The position numbers were made by a program, and so were the translations under genes. A DNA stretch of 61,124 bases from positions 1 to 61,124 of the forward strand of contig VGHX01000005.1 in assembly GCA_016868055.1 (NCBI GenBank). The letters are read 5' to 3'. Positions 27,986-37,617 of this stretch are shown piece by piece (positions within the stretch are counted from its first letter, which is position 1; every line of letters starts with the position of its first letter). Below the pieces are notes generated by a model. The model saw only the letters and a list, made by a program, of their open reading frames with translations. It had not been told where the DNA came from and did not search any database. Origin of the DNA: Betaproteobacteria bacterium. Lineage in GTDB: Bacteria > Pseudomonadota > Gammaproteobacteria > Burkholderiales > Burkholderiaceae_D.

Positions 27986-28840
27986 ATGAAACTGGTTCGC
28001 TACGGTCGCCTTGGCCACGAAAAACCTGGAATGATTGACGCCGAAGGCAAGCTCAGAGACCTGTCATCGATTATTGACGATATCGGCCCGACGCAGCTAT
28101 CGGACAAATCACTCGCCAAGTTAGCGCGCATTAAGCCAGCTAATTTGCCGCTGGTGCGGGGCAAACCGCGCTACGGTGTGCCGGTTTCCGGCATCGGCAA
28201 GATCGTGGCGATCGGCCTCAACTACGCCGACCATGCAAAAGAATCCGGCATGCGCATCCCCACCGAGCCGATTGTGTTCATGAAGGCCATCACCTGTTTG
28301 AACGGCCCGAACGACGAGGTCATGCTACCCAAGGAAGTCACCAAGGCAGACTGGGAAGTTGAGCTTGGTGTCGTGATTGGCGCCAAGGCCCAATATGTCA
28401 GCGAGCGACAGGCGCTGTCGTATATCGCTGGGTATTGCGTGGTGAATGATGTATCCGAGCGTGCGTTCCAGGCCGAGCGTGGCGGCACTTGGGATAAAGG
28501 CAAGGGCTGTGACACTTTCGGGCCGGTGGGGCCTTGGTTAGTGACGCGTGATGAAATCGCCAACCCGCAACGGCTGAATCTTTGGCTAGATGTGAACGGC
28601 GAGCGGCGCCAAACTGGCAACACACGAACCATGATCTTCCCGGTCGCTAAATTAGTCAGCTACGTGAGTCGTTTCATGACGCTAATGCCCGGCGATGTGA
28701 TCGCAACGGGTACCCCACCGGGGGTCGGGATGGGCATGCAGCCGCCGCAGTTTCTCGCACCCGGTGATGAGATGCGACTCGGTATTGACGGCTTGGGCGA
28801 GCAGCATCAGCAAGTGATTGCCTATCGCAAGTCTCGATAA
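27986..28840 (+). CDS. Fumarylacetoacetate hydrolase family protein
   Basis: A 284-residue metal-dependent hydrolase or lyase of the FAH family. The C-terminal catalytic domain has VAIGLNYADHAKESG, the acidic metal site in DWEVELGVVIG, DVSERAFQ, and GDVIATGTPPGVGMG near the end. Start ATG with AAGGAA upstream. Relatives cleave C-C bonds of acylpyruvates such as fumarylpyruvate, or act as 5-carboxymethyl-2-hydroxymuconate or ureidoglycolate enzymes. The convergent neighbour is a zeta-class GST like maleylpyruvate/maleylacetoacetate isomerase, so a role in gentisate or tyrosine breakdown is plausible but not shown. The stop codon is inside the first unit of a 14-bp repeat series. Confidence 0.88.
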   Translation: MKLVRYGRLGHEKPGMIDAEGKLRDLSSIIDDIGPTQLSDKSLAKLARIKPANLPLVRGKPRYGVPVSGIGKIVAIGLNYADHAKESGMRIPTEPIVFMKAITCLNGPNDEVMLPKEVTKADWEVELGVVIGAKAQYVSERQALSYIAGYCVVNDVSERAFQAERGGTWDKGKGCDTFGPVGPWLVTRDEIANPQRLNLWLDVNGERRQTGNTRTMIFPVAKLVSYVSRFMTLMPGDVIATGTPPGVGMGMQPPQFLAPGDEMRLGIDGLGEQHQQVIAYRKSR

Positions 28841-29006
28841 CCAATCATCGATAACCAATCATCGATAACCAATCATCGATAACCAAGCATTGATAACCAA
28901 GCGCTGATATCCAAGCGCTGATATCCAATAAAACCTAAGCTCAACGCGATCGTCGAGCCAAGATGATCAAGCCAAGATGATCAAGCCAAGATAATCGAGG
29001 CTAAAT
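28834..29006 (+). repeat. 14-bp-period tandem array starting in the last codons of the FAH-family gene
   Basis: The first unit TCGATAACCAATCA contains the final codon base, Arg-stop junction and 7 following bases. Units 1-3 are identical (28834-28875), the 4th differs at one base, and later ones diverge. Using the phase that begins AACC at 28839, twelve consecutive 14-bp units run to 29006, each ending in GAT or a variant in most cases; a second well-conserved sub-block (GATCAAGCCAAGAT twice) is at 28965-28992. The array fills the spacer before the convergent maiA gene. Confidence 0.92.
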
Positions 29007-29062
29007 AAAAAGTTGGATGCGCAGAGATTGTCACGCGCGCGAGGCTCGCATGCGCAACGCCC

Positions 29063-29710
29063 TTACTCTGCATCAGCTTGCTGCGCGGGCGAGGCCCTGG
29101 CAAACGCGTCCAACTGCAGGCACGCCTGGTTAATACGCAAGATCGTTGGCAGACCCGATAAATCGCACTGCATGCGTTGGCCGTTGGCTACCTGGGGAAT
29201 CAGTACACAATCGGCATAGCCTGGGGTGTCACCGAAGCAGAATTCACCCACGCGAGGATCGCTCGCCAGCACACGCTCGATACTTGCGAGACCTTGCTCG
29301 ACCCAATGCCGATACCAACGGTTCTTGTTATCCTCAGACACGCCCATCTCGTGCTGCAGGTAACGCAGCACACGCAAATTATCGATCGGATGAATATCGC
29401 AAGCGATTGATAGCGCAAGACTGCGTACCCATGCCCGATCATCAGCATGAGGCGGAAGCAAGGCTGGGGCTGGATGGGCCTCCTCCAGATACTCCATGAT
29501 GGCGAGCGACTGGTTTAGAACCATGCCGTCCGGTAGCTGCAGCGAAGGCACCAGCGCATCTGCATTCAGCTTACGATATTCCGGTAAAAACTGCTCGCCG
29601 CCGTCTTTGAGCAGGTGAACCGGAACGGTCTCATAAGACAAGCCCTTCAAGTTGAGCGCGATTCGGACCCGGTAAGAGGCCGAGCTACGAAAGTAACTAA
29701 ATAGTTTCAT
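29063..29710 (-). CDS. maiA: Maleylacetoacetate/maleylpyruvate isomerase (zeta-class glutathione transferase)
   Basis: A 215-residue glutathione-dependent isomerase converting maleylacetoacetate to fumarylacetoacetate (tyrosine pathway) or maleylpyruvate to fumarylpyruvate (gentisate pathway). The zeta-class signature FRSSASYRVRIALNLKG at about 7-23 contains the active-site Ser pair, the thioredoxin-like part continues with VPSLQLPDG and NQSLAIMEYL, and the C-terminal all-helical part contains GDTPGYADCVLIPQV. The normal end is slightly short. Its neighbour across the repeat array is an FAH-family hydrolase, the next enzyme in either pathway. Confidence 0.9.
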   Translation of the reverse strand: MKLFSYFRSSASYRVRIALNLKGLSYETVPVHLLKDGGEQFLPEYRKLNADALVPSLQLPDGMVLNQSLAIMEYLEEAHPAPALLPPHADDRAWVRSLALSIACDIHPIDNLRVLRYLQHEMGVSEDNKNRWYRHWVEQGLASIERVLASDPRVGEFCFGDTPGYADCVLIPQVANGQRMQCDLSGLPTILRINQACLQLDAFARASPAQQADAE

Positions 29711-29735
29711 GTGTCACTGCAAGGTGGTGATGACA

Positions 29736-30457
<722 letters not shown>

Positions 30458-30461
<4 letters not shown>

Positions 30462-31228
30462 GCGGCCTCACGACCCAAGTAGGCTGCGATCACATCGGGG
30501 TGACGCCGAACCTGCTCGGCGCTTCCTTCTGCGATCACTTTGCCGTAGTCCAGCACAGTGATCTGATCGCACAGACTCATAACCATCTTGACGTCATGCT
30601 CAATCAGCAGAATCGTTGTACCGTTTGCGCGGATCTGCTGCAATAACTCAGTCAGGCTGGCTTTTTCGGTGGCGTTCATGCCAGCCGCGGGCTCGTCCAG
30701 CGCCAGCAGCAGCGGCTCGGTGGCGAGTGCGCGCGCGATCTCGACCCGGCGTTGATCGCCATACGACAGATAGCGCGCTGTTCGCTGCGCTAATCCCGCA
30801 ATACCGACCAGCGCCAATAAGTCCCGCGCCTTCTGCTCAATCGCCTGCTCTTCGTCACGCGCAGCAGTGTGTCGCAATACAGCGCCCAACACACCCTGAC
30901 GCGTTCGCACATGTCGCCCCACCATGACATTTTCCAGCGCGGTCATTTCGCCGAACAAACGTAAATTCTGAAAGGTGCGTGCAATTCCTGCTTGCGCTAC
31001 CAAATGCGGCGACGATGGCGAGTAGTCAGCCCCATTCAAGCGAAAGCTTCCGCTATCAGGCTGATACAAACCTGTAATGACATTGAAACAGGTAGTCTTG
31101 CCTGCGCCGTTGGGGCCGATTAATCCGTGAATATGTCCGTGCTGCACCGACAAGCTGACATCGGCGAGTGCCTGCAAGCCACCGAAGCGCTTGCTTGCGC
31201 CATGCACTGACAACACGGGTGCGCTCAT
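30458..31228 (-). CDS. livG: Branched-chain amino-acid ABC transporter ATPase, LivG type (module 1)
   Basis: The second ATPase of module 1, 256 residues, with Walker A GPNGAGKTT, signature LSYGDQRRVEIARAL, which is the LivG-typical variant of LSGGQ, and Walker B LALDEPAAGMN. The C-terminal tail (DYGKVIAEGSAEQVRRHPDVIAAYLG) is diagnostic of LivG. It overlaps livM upstream and livF downstream by four bases each. Confidence 0.94.
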
Positions 31229-32388
31229 GCCGCGGCCCCCCGATGCGCTTGCTGCTCTGCGCGTGGCGCCGGCCAGAGGCCTGCGGGTCGCGCTAGCATG
31301 ATCAGCACTAATGCTAATCCGTACAGCAGTTGCCGCAACACCTCTGCGTCGATCCAGACCTGCCCGAGCAGCGCCATTTGTACTGGCTCTACGGTGTGAC
31401 GTAGCAGCTCAGGTAAAGCGGCGAGTAGCACTGCACCGAGCACCACGCCGGGGATATGGCCGATACCACCCAGCACCACCATCGCCAGTATCGCAATTGA
31501 ATCCGTGAGACTGAAAGACTCTGGCGAAATGAAACCCTGAAACGCGCCAAACATCGCACCCGCAATGCCACCGAAGCTAGCGCCCATAGCGAACGCCAAC
31601 AACTTCATGTTGCGCACATTTATGCCCATTGCCTTGGCTGCTATTTCATCTTCGCGGATAGCGATCCAGGCGCGGCCCAGACGTGAGTGCTGCAACCGAT
31701 ACGAAAAAATAATGGTACCGACGGCGAGTATTAAAAACAGATAGTAATAAGCGTTGACGGAAGGAATACTTAGACTGCCAAGCTGAACCACCCCAGCCTC
31801 ACCCGCCAATGAAACACCACCGATACGAACCGGATCGATCAGGTTAATTCCCTGAGGGCCGTTGGTGATATTAATCGGGCCATTCAGATTATTCATGAAG
31901 ATGCGAATAATTTCGCCGAACCCGAGCGTCACAATCGCCAGATAATCGCCGCGCAGCTTGAGCGTTGGCGCACCAAGCAAGGCACCGGCCAAGCCAGCCA
32001 CCAGCGCCGCCAGCGGAATAATCAGCCACACCGATAGATGGACGCCCTGCGACGCAATCACCGGCCCAACCCACTCTGTTACCCATGCACCTGCGACAGG
32101 AAAATCAATTTGCAAAGACTCGATAGTCGCTGCCAGTTGCGGTGACGATAACAAGCCGGCGAGATAAGCACCTATGGCAAAGAAAGCGACATAACCAAGA
32201 TCGAGCAAGCCTGCAAAACCAACCACAACGTTCAGGCCGAGCGCGAGCATGATGTACAGCAGCGCGACATCAGCAATCCTGACCCACGCGTTGCCGAACG
32301 GCGCCGCCAATAAAGGAAATAAGAGTACCGCGGCTGCAAGTAGAAAAAGCGGTATGCGCGACGATGAGAGGATGGTCGTGTTGCTCAT
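31225..32388 (-). CDS. livM: Branched-chain amino-acid ABC transporter permease, LivM type (module 1)
   Basis: A 387-residue inner-membrane permease with about ten hydrophobic segments. Typical LivM features are LNVVVGFAGLLDLGYVAFFAIGAYLAGLL near the N-terminus, TLKLRGDYLAIVTLGFGEIIRI, and the coupling region RAWIAIREDEIAAKAMGINVRNMKLLAF that contacts the ATPases. It is longer than usual because of an extra hydrophilic loop after the second membrane region (about 80-130), a common variant. Confidence 0.92.
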   Translation of the reverse strand: MSNTTILSSSRIPLFLLAAAVLLFPLLAAPFGNAWVRIADVALLYIMLALGLNVVVGFAGLLDLGYVAFFAIGAYLAGLLSSPQLAATIESLQIDFPVAGAWVTEWVGPVIASQGVHLSVWLIIPLAALVAGLAGALLGAPTLKLRGDYLAIVTLGFGEIIRIFMNNLNGPINITNGPQGINLIDPVRIGGVSLAGEAGVVQLGSLSIPSVNAYYYLFLILAVGTIIFSYRLQHSRLGRAWIAIREDEIAAKAMGINVRNMKLLAFAMGASFGGIAGAMFGAFQGFISPESFSLTDSIAILAMVVLGGIGHIPGVVLGAVLLAALPELLRHTVEPVQMALLGQVWIDAEVLRQLLYGLALVLIMLARPAGLWPAPRAEQQAHRGAAA

Positions 32389-32398
32389 ACCATTCAGA

Positions 32399-33328
32399 TC
32401 AGGAGCGATCAGCGACGCGCTCGCCCATCAAGCCGGAGGGTCGCAGCGTCAGCACCAGAATCAGCACAATGAAAGCAAAAATATCCTGGTAGTGACTACC
32501 CAAAACGCCGGCAGTGATATCACCGATATACCCTGCGCCCAGGCTCTCAATGAGTCCGAGCAGCAATCCTCCCAGCATCGCGCCGTAAATATTGCCGATA
32601 CCGCCGAGCACTGCCGCTGAAAAGGCTTTCAAGCCAGGTACGAATCCCATCGCGAACTGCGCTGATGCGTAGTTGGCGGCCCACATCACACCCGCGATCG
32701 CCGCCAACCCCGCGCCTATGGCAAAGGTCAGCATGATGACGCGGTTCGCATCTACGCCCATCAGCGCAGCGACGCGAGGATTCTCGGCTACCGCGCGCAT
32801 GGCACGGCCGATGCGTGTTCGCTCTACCAACAGCGCGAGCGCAGCCATCGACAGCAGCGCGAGCAGCAGCAGCATCACTTGTGTCGGCGTAATCAAGCCA
32901 CCCGCGACATGGAAGGGCGTCATCGGCAGCACCTGCGGAAACGGTAGCGGATCACGGCCCCACAGCATCATCGCGATCGTCTGCAGCAAGATCGACACGC
33001 CGATCGCCGTAATCAACGGCGCAAGCCGCGGCGCATTACGCAGGCGTCGATACGCAATGCGTTCGATAATAAGGCTCACGATAATGCAGACAGGTACCGC
33101 ACCAATAATCGCAATCGCCAGCTTGAGCAGCCCCGGCCACTCGGGTACCCAGTGCTGAAGCAACTGCAGAATCGACCAACCGGTCAGCGCGCCTATCATC
33201 AGCACGTCACCGTGTGCAAAATTAATCAGGTTCAGCACACCGTACACCATGGTGTAACCAAGCGCGATCAAGGCATAGACGCTGCCCAGCACCAAACCAT
33301 TAATCAGCTGCTGGACCAGCGTATCCAT
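32399..33328 (-). CDS. livH: Branched-chain amino-acid ABC transporter permease, LivH type (module 1)
   Basis: A 309-residue permease, first gene of module 1. It begins MDTLVQQLINGLVLGSVYALIALGYTMVYGVLNLINFAHGDVLMIGA, the standard LivH N-terminus, and has the coupling segment IGRAMRAVAENPRVAALMGVDANRV. Start ATG; only 5 bp after the ispH stop, so it may be read from the fkpB-ispH promoter. With livM it forms the membrane channel. Confidence 0.93.
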   Translation of the reverse strand: MDTLVQQLINGLVLGSVYALIALGYTMVYGVLNLINFAHGDVLMIGALTGWSILQLLQHWVPEWPGLLKLAIAIIGAVPVCIIVSLIIERIAYRRLRNAPRLAPLITAIGVSILLQTIAMMLWGRDPLPFPQVLPMTPFHVAGGLITPTQVMLLLLALLSMAALALLVERTRIGRAMRAVAENPRVAALMGVDANRVIMLTFAIGAGLAAIAGVMWAANYASAQFAMGFVPGLKAFSAAVLGGIGNIYGAMLGGLLLGLIESLGAGYIGDITAGVLGSHYQDIFAFIVLILVLTLRPSGLMGERVADRS

Positions 33329-33333
33329 GCTGA

Positions 33334-34284
33334 CTACGATTGCTCGCTGCGTGCCGACAGCCCTTTCGGCAATGGGAAGGTGACATTCTCCTGGACGCCG
33401 TCAAGCTCACGCACGGAATTCACGCCCAAGGCGCGCAAACGAGTCACGACTTGTTGTACCAACACCTCCGGCGCGGAGGCGCCCGCCGTGACACCAATGC
33501 GGCTTTTGCCCTCGACCCAGGCCGGATCAATCTGGGTCGCGTCATCAACCATGTGCGACTCGACACCATTTTTCTGCGCCACCTCACGCAGTCGACTGGA
33601 GTTGGAACTGCTCGGACTACCGACCACGATTAACAGATCAACCTGCGGCGCCATGAATTTGACTGCTTGCTGACGGTTGGTGGTGGCGTAGCAGATATCG
33701 CCTTTCTTCGGCTCGGCAACATGCGGAAAACGGCGCTTGAGCGCGTCGATAATATCGGCGGTGTCGTCGACCGATAATGTGGTTTGGGTCACGTAGGCAA
33801 GACGATCGGGGTTACGTACATTCAGCTGCGCAATATCTTCGATGGTCTCAATCAGATACATACCGTCATCCGACTGACCCATCGTACCCTCAACCTCCGG
33901 ATGCCCGTGGTGACCGATCATCACGATTTCCATACCCTCGGCGCGCATCTTGGCGACTTCAACATGGACCTTGGTCACCAGTGGGCAGGTCGCATCGAAC
34001 ACACTCAAGCCACGCTGCTCTGCTTCGCTTTTAACAGCGCGCGAAACACCATGCGCTGAGAACACCAGATGACTACCGGGTGGTACCTCGGCCAAGTCCT
34101 CCACAAAGATTGCGCCCTTGGCACTTAACTCGTCTACCACGTAGCGGTTATGCACAATCTCGTGCCGAACATAAATCGGCGCGCCAAATTGCGCGATCGC
34201 CCGCTCAACGATCTCAATCGCCCGATCTACGCCGGCGCAAAAGCCGCGCGGCTGCGCTAGTAAAATTTGTTTGGCCTGTTCCAC
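33334..34284 (-). CDS. ispH: 4-hydroxy-3-methylbut-2-enyl diphosphate reductase
   Basis: Last enzyme of the MEP isoprenoid pathway, making IPP and DMAPP. The 316-residue protein begins with GTG ([19 protein letters not shown]). The three Cys ligands of the [4Fe-4S] cluster are in GFCAGV (about 17), DATCPLV (about 99) and DICYATTNR (about 200). The fkpB-ispH order, with a short gap, is conserved in many proteobacteria. Confidence 0.96.
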   Translation of the reverse strand: MEQAKQILLAQPRGFCAGVDRAIEIVERAIAQFGAPIYVRHEIVHNRYVVDELSAKGAIFVEDLAEVPPGSHLVFSAHGVSRAVKSEAEQRGLSVFDATCPLVTKVHVEVAKMRAEGMEIVMIGHHGHPEVEGTMGQSDDGMYLIETIEDIAQLNVRNPDRLAYVTQTTLSVDDTADIIDALKRRFPHVAEPKKGDICYATTNRQQAVKFMAPQVDLLIVVGSPSSSNSSRLREVAQKNGVESHMVDDATQIDPAWVEGKSRIGVTAGASAPEVLVQQVVTRLRALGVNSVRELDGVQENVTFPLPKGLSARSEQS

Positions 34285-34295
34285 CGTCGACTCCT

Positions 34296-34751
34296 CTACA
34301 AAATCCCGATAATGCTGACTTCAAATCGCACCGACCGCCCAGCGAGCGGATGATTAAAGTCGAACGTCGCATCTTGATCATCCAGCGCCATTAAAACACC
34401 AGCGAAGCGCCCGCCACCCGGTGCAGAGAAATCGACCAGATCACCAACGGTATACTCGAACTGATCTGGCGAGTGCTGACGCAGTGTCGCGAGTGATACG
34501 CGCTGAATCAGCTCAGGGCTCCGCTGACCAAATGCGGTGCCTGCTGGCAGCTCGAACACCTGTTGCGCGCCCTCTGGTAACCCAATCAGCTTTGCCTCCA
34601 GCTCCGGCGACAACTGTCCAACGCCCAACTGCAGCGTTGCCGGCGTATCACCGAACGTGCTCACGATATCGCGCCCATCATCAGCGCTAACGCGGTAATG
34701 CAGCGTCAGGAAAGCCCCCTCGGTCACAACGGGATGTGGCGAATTCAACAT
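34296..34751 (-). CDS. fkpB: FKBP-type peptidyl-prolyl isomerase, SlpA/FkpB type
   Basis: A 151-residue cytosolic FKBP-fold isomerase with an inserted-in-flap domain, like SlpA. The FKBP core starts [26 protein letters not shown], followed by the inserted segment [22 protein letters not shown] and the closing strands [21 protein letters not shown]. The gene precedes ispH by 11 bp; it diverges from radC. Confidence 0.9.
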   Translation of the reverse strand: MLNSPHPVVTEGAFLTLHYRVSADDGRDIVSTFGDTPATLQLGVGQLSPELEAKLIGLPEGAQQVFELPAGTAFGQRSPELIQRVSLATLRQHSPDQFEYTVGDLVDFSAPGGGRFAGVLMALDDQDATFDFNHPLAGRSVRFEVSIIGIL

Positions 34752-34875
34752 CAGGCTGCTTAATTTTTGCGATTTTCCTATTGTAAGCCAGTGTCCGTTG
34801 TACGTTCTGTACGCATTGACTCGGTCTGCACGCTAGCATGCAGGGCTGAACTCGCCACCCGATAAGATCTTTGCC

Positions 34876-35550
34876 ATGCGCATAACCGACATGCCTCATC
34901 AGCTTCGCCCGCGCGAGCGGCTCCTCACCCATGGCGCGAGCGCTCTGACCGATGCCGAGTTACTTGCGGTGCTATTGCGCACAGGCGTTACTGGCGTCAG
35001 CGCGGTCGAGCTCGGACAATCGCTGATCGATCGCTTTGGCTCGCTCCAACAGCTATTCGCCGCATCGGCGCAAGACCTTGATGCCGTGCGCGGACTTGGC
35101 GCCGCCAAGCAAGCCATGCTGTTAGCCATCAACGCGCTGCAGCAGCGCGCGCTGACCGGTCTATTGATGCAGCAGCCGGTGCTGGACTCGGTCGATCATG
35201 TATCAATGTATCTGCGACATCGTTTCAACACACAACTGAACGAGCGCTTTATTGGCTTGTTCACCGATGTGCAGCACCGCCTGCTTGCAGTGGAAGATTT
35301 TGGCAGCGGCGCGCTGCAACGGGTGGCGGTTTACCCAAGAGAGATCGTACGTACCGCGCTCAAGCACGATGCCGCCGGCGTCGTATTCGCGCACAACCAT
35401 CCTAGCGGTCGCGCCGAGCCGAGTGAATTGGACAAGACCCTGACCAAGAAGCTAGCAGAGGCGATGCGCTGCATCGAGGTCAGCTTGCTCGACCATCTGA
35501 TCGTCACGCCAGAACAAATCTGGTCTTTCCGCGCCAACGGGCTGTGCTGA
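34876..35550 (+). CDS. radC: RadC family protein (MPN/JAB domain)
   Basis: A 224-residue protein with an N-terminal helix-hairpin-helix region (residues 1-80; AVRGLGAAKQAMLLAIN) and a JAB1/MPN metal-binding domain with HNHPSGRAEPSELD (about 172-185). The name comes from an old radiation phenotype later reassigned; true function is unknown. It commonly stands next to rpmB-rpmG, as here. Confidence 0.93.
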   Translation: MRITDMPHQLRPRERLLTHGASALTDAELLAVLLRTGVTGVSAVELGQSLIDRFGSLQQLFAASAQDLDAVRGLGAAKQAMLLAINALQQRALTGLLMQQPVLDSVDHVSMYLRHRFNTQLNERFIGLFTDVQHRLLAVEDFGSGALQRVAVYPREIVRTALKHDAAGVVFAHNHPSGRAEPSELDKTLTKKLAEAMRCIEVSLLDHLIVTPEQIWSFRANGLC

Positions 35551-35631
35551 GGCGCCAAAAACAAGGCCACTGCAGGAAAAATTGTTAAATTATTTTAAAG
35601 TACTGAGTTTACAATTTTTTCTCGCAAGTGC

Positions 35632-35660
35632 TTGAATATATGCATTTTTTTCAGTATACT
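35632..35660 (+). promoter_or_regulatory. Promoter of rpmB-rpmG
   Basis: TTGAAT at 35632-35637 and TATACT at 35655-35660, exactly 17 bp apart, in a strongly AT-rich upstream stretch (35575-35630) that could serve as an UP element. Confidence 0.7.
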
Positions 35661-35701
35661 CCGCCCTCTTCCAAATGTCGGAAATTTACAAGGAGTTTGC
35701 T

Positions 35702-35938
35702 GTGGCACGTGAATGCGAAGTAACCGGGAAAAAGCCGATGAGCGGCAACAATGTTTCCCACGCCAACAACAAGACCAAGCGTCGCTTCCTGCCCAACTTG
35801 CAGAACCGCCGCTTTTGGGTCGAGTCGGAAAACCGCTGGGTCCGCCTGCGTGTATCGAATGCCGGCTTGCGCATTATTGACAAACTCGGGATTGAGGCCG
35901 TGCTCGCTGATATGCGCGCACGCGGTGCCAAGGTCTAA
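35702..35938 (+). CDS. rpmB: 50S ribosomal protein L28
   Basis: Large-subunit protein L28, 78 residues. The start is GTG at 35702 ([22 protein letters not shown]) with AAGGAG six bases upstream; this gives the E. coli length. A longer frame from an ATG at 35675 would start inside the untranslated leader and include the Shine-Dalgarno, so it is not used. The L28 signature [17 protein letters not shown] is intact. Confidence 0.97.
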   Translation: MARECEVTGKKPMSGNNVSHANNKTKRRFLPNLQNRRFWVESENRWVRLRVSNAGLRIIDKLGIEAVLADMRARGAKV

Positions 35939-35965
35939 TCACTTCAAGGAACAGGAAAAGACATC

Positions 35966-36136
35966 ATGGCAACCAGCAAAGGCCGCGAAAAAATCAAGCT
36001 CGAGTCGACCGCAGGTACCGGTCACTTTTACACCACCACCAAGAACAAGCGCACCATGCCTGAAAAAATGACGATCACGAAGTTCGATCCGAAGGCACGC
36101 AAGCATGTCGAGTACAAGGAAACAAAAATCAAGTAA
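35966..36136 (+). CDS. rpmG: 50S ribosomal protein L33
   Basis: Large-subunit protein L33, 56 residues, beginning [20 protein letters not shown] and ending YKETKIK. It is the Cys-free (zinc-independent) form: no CxxC pair is present. It follows rpmB by 27 bp with an AGGAACAGGA purine tract upstream and is followed by a strong terminator, so the pair is one operon. Confidence 0.96.
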   Translation: MATSKGREKIKLESTAGTGHFYTTTKNKRTMPEKMTITKFDPKARKHVEYKETKIK

Positions 36137-36157
36137 TCGTCGCGTAGAAAACTGCCC

Positions 36158-36192
36158 AACAAAAACCCGCTCACGAGAGCGGGTTTTTTGTT
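36158..36192. terminator. Bidirectional terminator between rpmG and the desaturase
   Basis: AACAAAAACCCGCTC and GAGCGGGTTTTTTGTT pair around the loop ACGA, with A- and T-rich flanks; placed between convergent genes. Confidence 0.9.
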
Positions 36193-36265
36193 ATGACGAC
36201 CTGGGCGCTTATCGTTACTGCAGCCTCGTTCGAAGCAAACCCATCCTGGCGCTTGCAACTTGGCG

Positions 36266-37474
36266 TTAAGCGTAAGTACGCAGGCGCAGAGAGAATTCTC
36301 GCAGCGAACGTATGCCCGAAGCCTCGGCACGCGCGCACCAATCACGCAACTGCTGCAGTAACTGATCACTGGTGAAATGCGAGCGCTCCCAAATCGCACT
36401 CAACTCAACACGCATCTCGTGCATGGTCTTGAGCGCAGTGCTGTGTTCAAACAGCTCTGATAACTGCTGCTTTTGGCTAGTTTCGAGGCTGGCGGGCTCG
36501 CGCTGCAGCAGCTTCTTGGACGACTTCAAGAACCCCGCGCCCAAAGTGGAGCTGGCGCGAATCTGATCGACTTCATCACGCCAGGCGCTACGCAAAGAGC
36601 GCGCGTACTTCGCCATGACATCGTAGCGGTTAGCCACCACCGCGTGCAGCGTATCCAGATCGGCGACTAATTTACTGCGATCAAACTTGGGCTCAGGCGC
36701 GACTTTCTTCACCTTCGCCAATCCTAAAAATGCGAGGATGGAAATGTACAGCCAACCGATGTCGAACTCGTACCACTTGGCCGACAACTTGGCCGAGGTG
36801 CCAAAGGTGTGATGGTTGTTATGCAATTCTTCACCACCGATGATGATGCCGATCGGAAGAATATTCGTGGAGGCATCTTTGCAATCGAAGTTTCGGTAGC
36901 CCCAGTAGTGGCCAATACCGTTGATGATGCCCGCAGCAGTCACCGGAATCCAAGCCATCTGGATCGCCCAGACTGTTAAGCCCAGCACGCCAAACAACAT
37001 CACATTCACAATCAGCATGAGCGACACGCCCAATGCAGAGTGCTTGGTGTACACATTGCGCTCGATCCAATCGTCCGGCGTACCGTGACCATACTTTTCA
37101 ATGGTTTCACGGTTTTTTGCTTCGATCCGGTACAACTCGGCGCCCTCGAACACAACGGTCTCGATACCGCGCGTGACGGGGCTGTGCGGGTCTTCGGTGG
37201 ACTCGCACTTGGCGTGGTGCTTACGGTGAATCGCTGCCCACTCCTTGGTCACCATGCCCGTGGTCATCCACAACCAGAACCGGAAAAAGTGACTCGGAAT
37301 CGGGTGTAAATCAAGCGCACGGTGAGCCTGACAGCGATGCAGAAAAATAGTGACGCCGGCGATCGTGATGTGCGTCACTGCAAGCGTGAACAGCAGAATC
37401 TGCCAACCGCTTGCGTGGGTGATGCCGTTGAGCAGGAAATCCAAAACCAGATCCAAGCCGGAATATTGAGTCAT
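36266..37474 (-). CDS. Membrane fatty acid (acyl-CoA/acyl-lipid) desaturase
   Basis: A di-iron membrane desaturase introducing a double bond, probably delta-9, in fatty acyl chains. ATG at 37474 (MTQYSGLDLVL) has a GGAGAAAA site and gives 402 residues. The three His boxes are HRCQAHR (about 45-51), HRKHH (about 82-86) and HNNHH (about 220-224), and four membrane helices are predicted. The C-terminal 150 residues are an unusual hydrophilic helical tail rich in Arg/Glu/Leu (VADLDTLHAVVANRYDVMAKYARS...), also seen in other betaproteobacterial desaturases. It converges with rpmG. Confidence 0.9.
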   Translation of the reverse strand: MTQYSGLDLVLDFLLNGITHASGWQILLFTLAVTHITIAGVTIFLHRCQAHRALDLHPIPSHFFRFWLWMTTGMVTKEWAAIHRKHHAKCESTEDPHSPVTRGIETVVFEGAELYRIEAKNRETIEKYGHGTPDDWIERNVYTKHSALGVSLMLIVNVMLFGVLGLTVWAIQMAWIPVTAAGIINGIGHYWGYRNFDCKDASTNILPIGIIIGGEELHNNHHTFGTSAKLSAKWYEFDIGWLYISILAFLGLAKVKKVAPEPKFDRSKLVADLDTLHAVVANRYDVMAKYARSLRSAWRDEVDQIRASSTLGAGFLKSSKKLLQREPASLETSQKQQLSELFEHSTALKTMHEMRVELSAIWERSHFTSDQLLQQLRDWCARAEASGIRSLREFSLRLRTYA

Positions 37475-37617
37475 TTTTTCTCCATACAATCTGCGAACGG
37501 GTTGTCCTACGACACTCCCGCACATGCCCGCATTTTACGTGGTTTTCCGGGAGAAAGCCCGAAATTTCAGCCATGCAATCCAATAAACCATTTTAAATCA
37601 AAGGATTACGGCCTGAG

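Noticed and set aside
28834-29006. CRISPR array
   Set aside because: Units are 14 bp, directly adjacent without unique spacers, and begin in a coding sequence; no cas genes.
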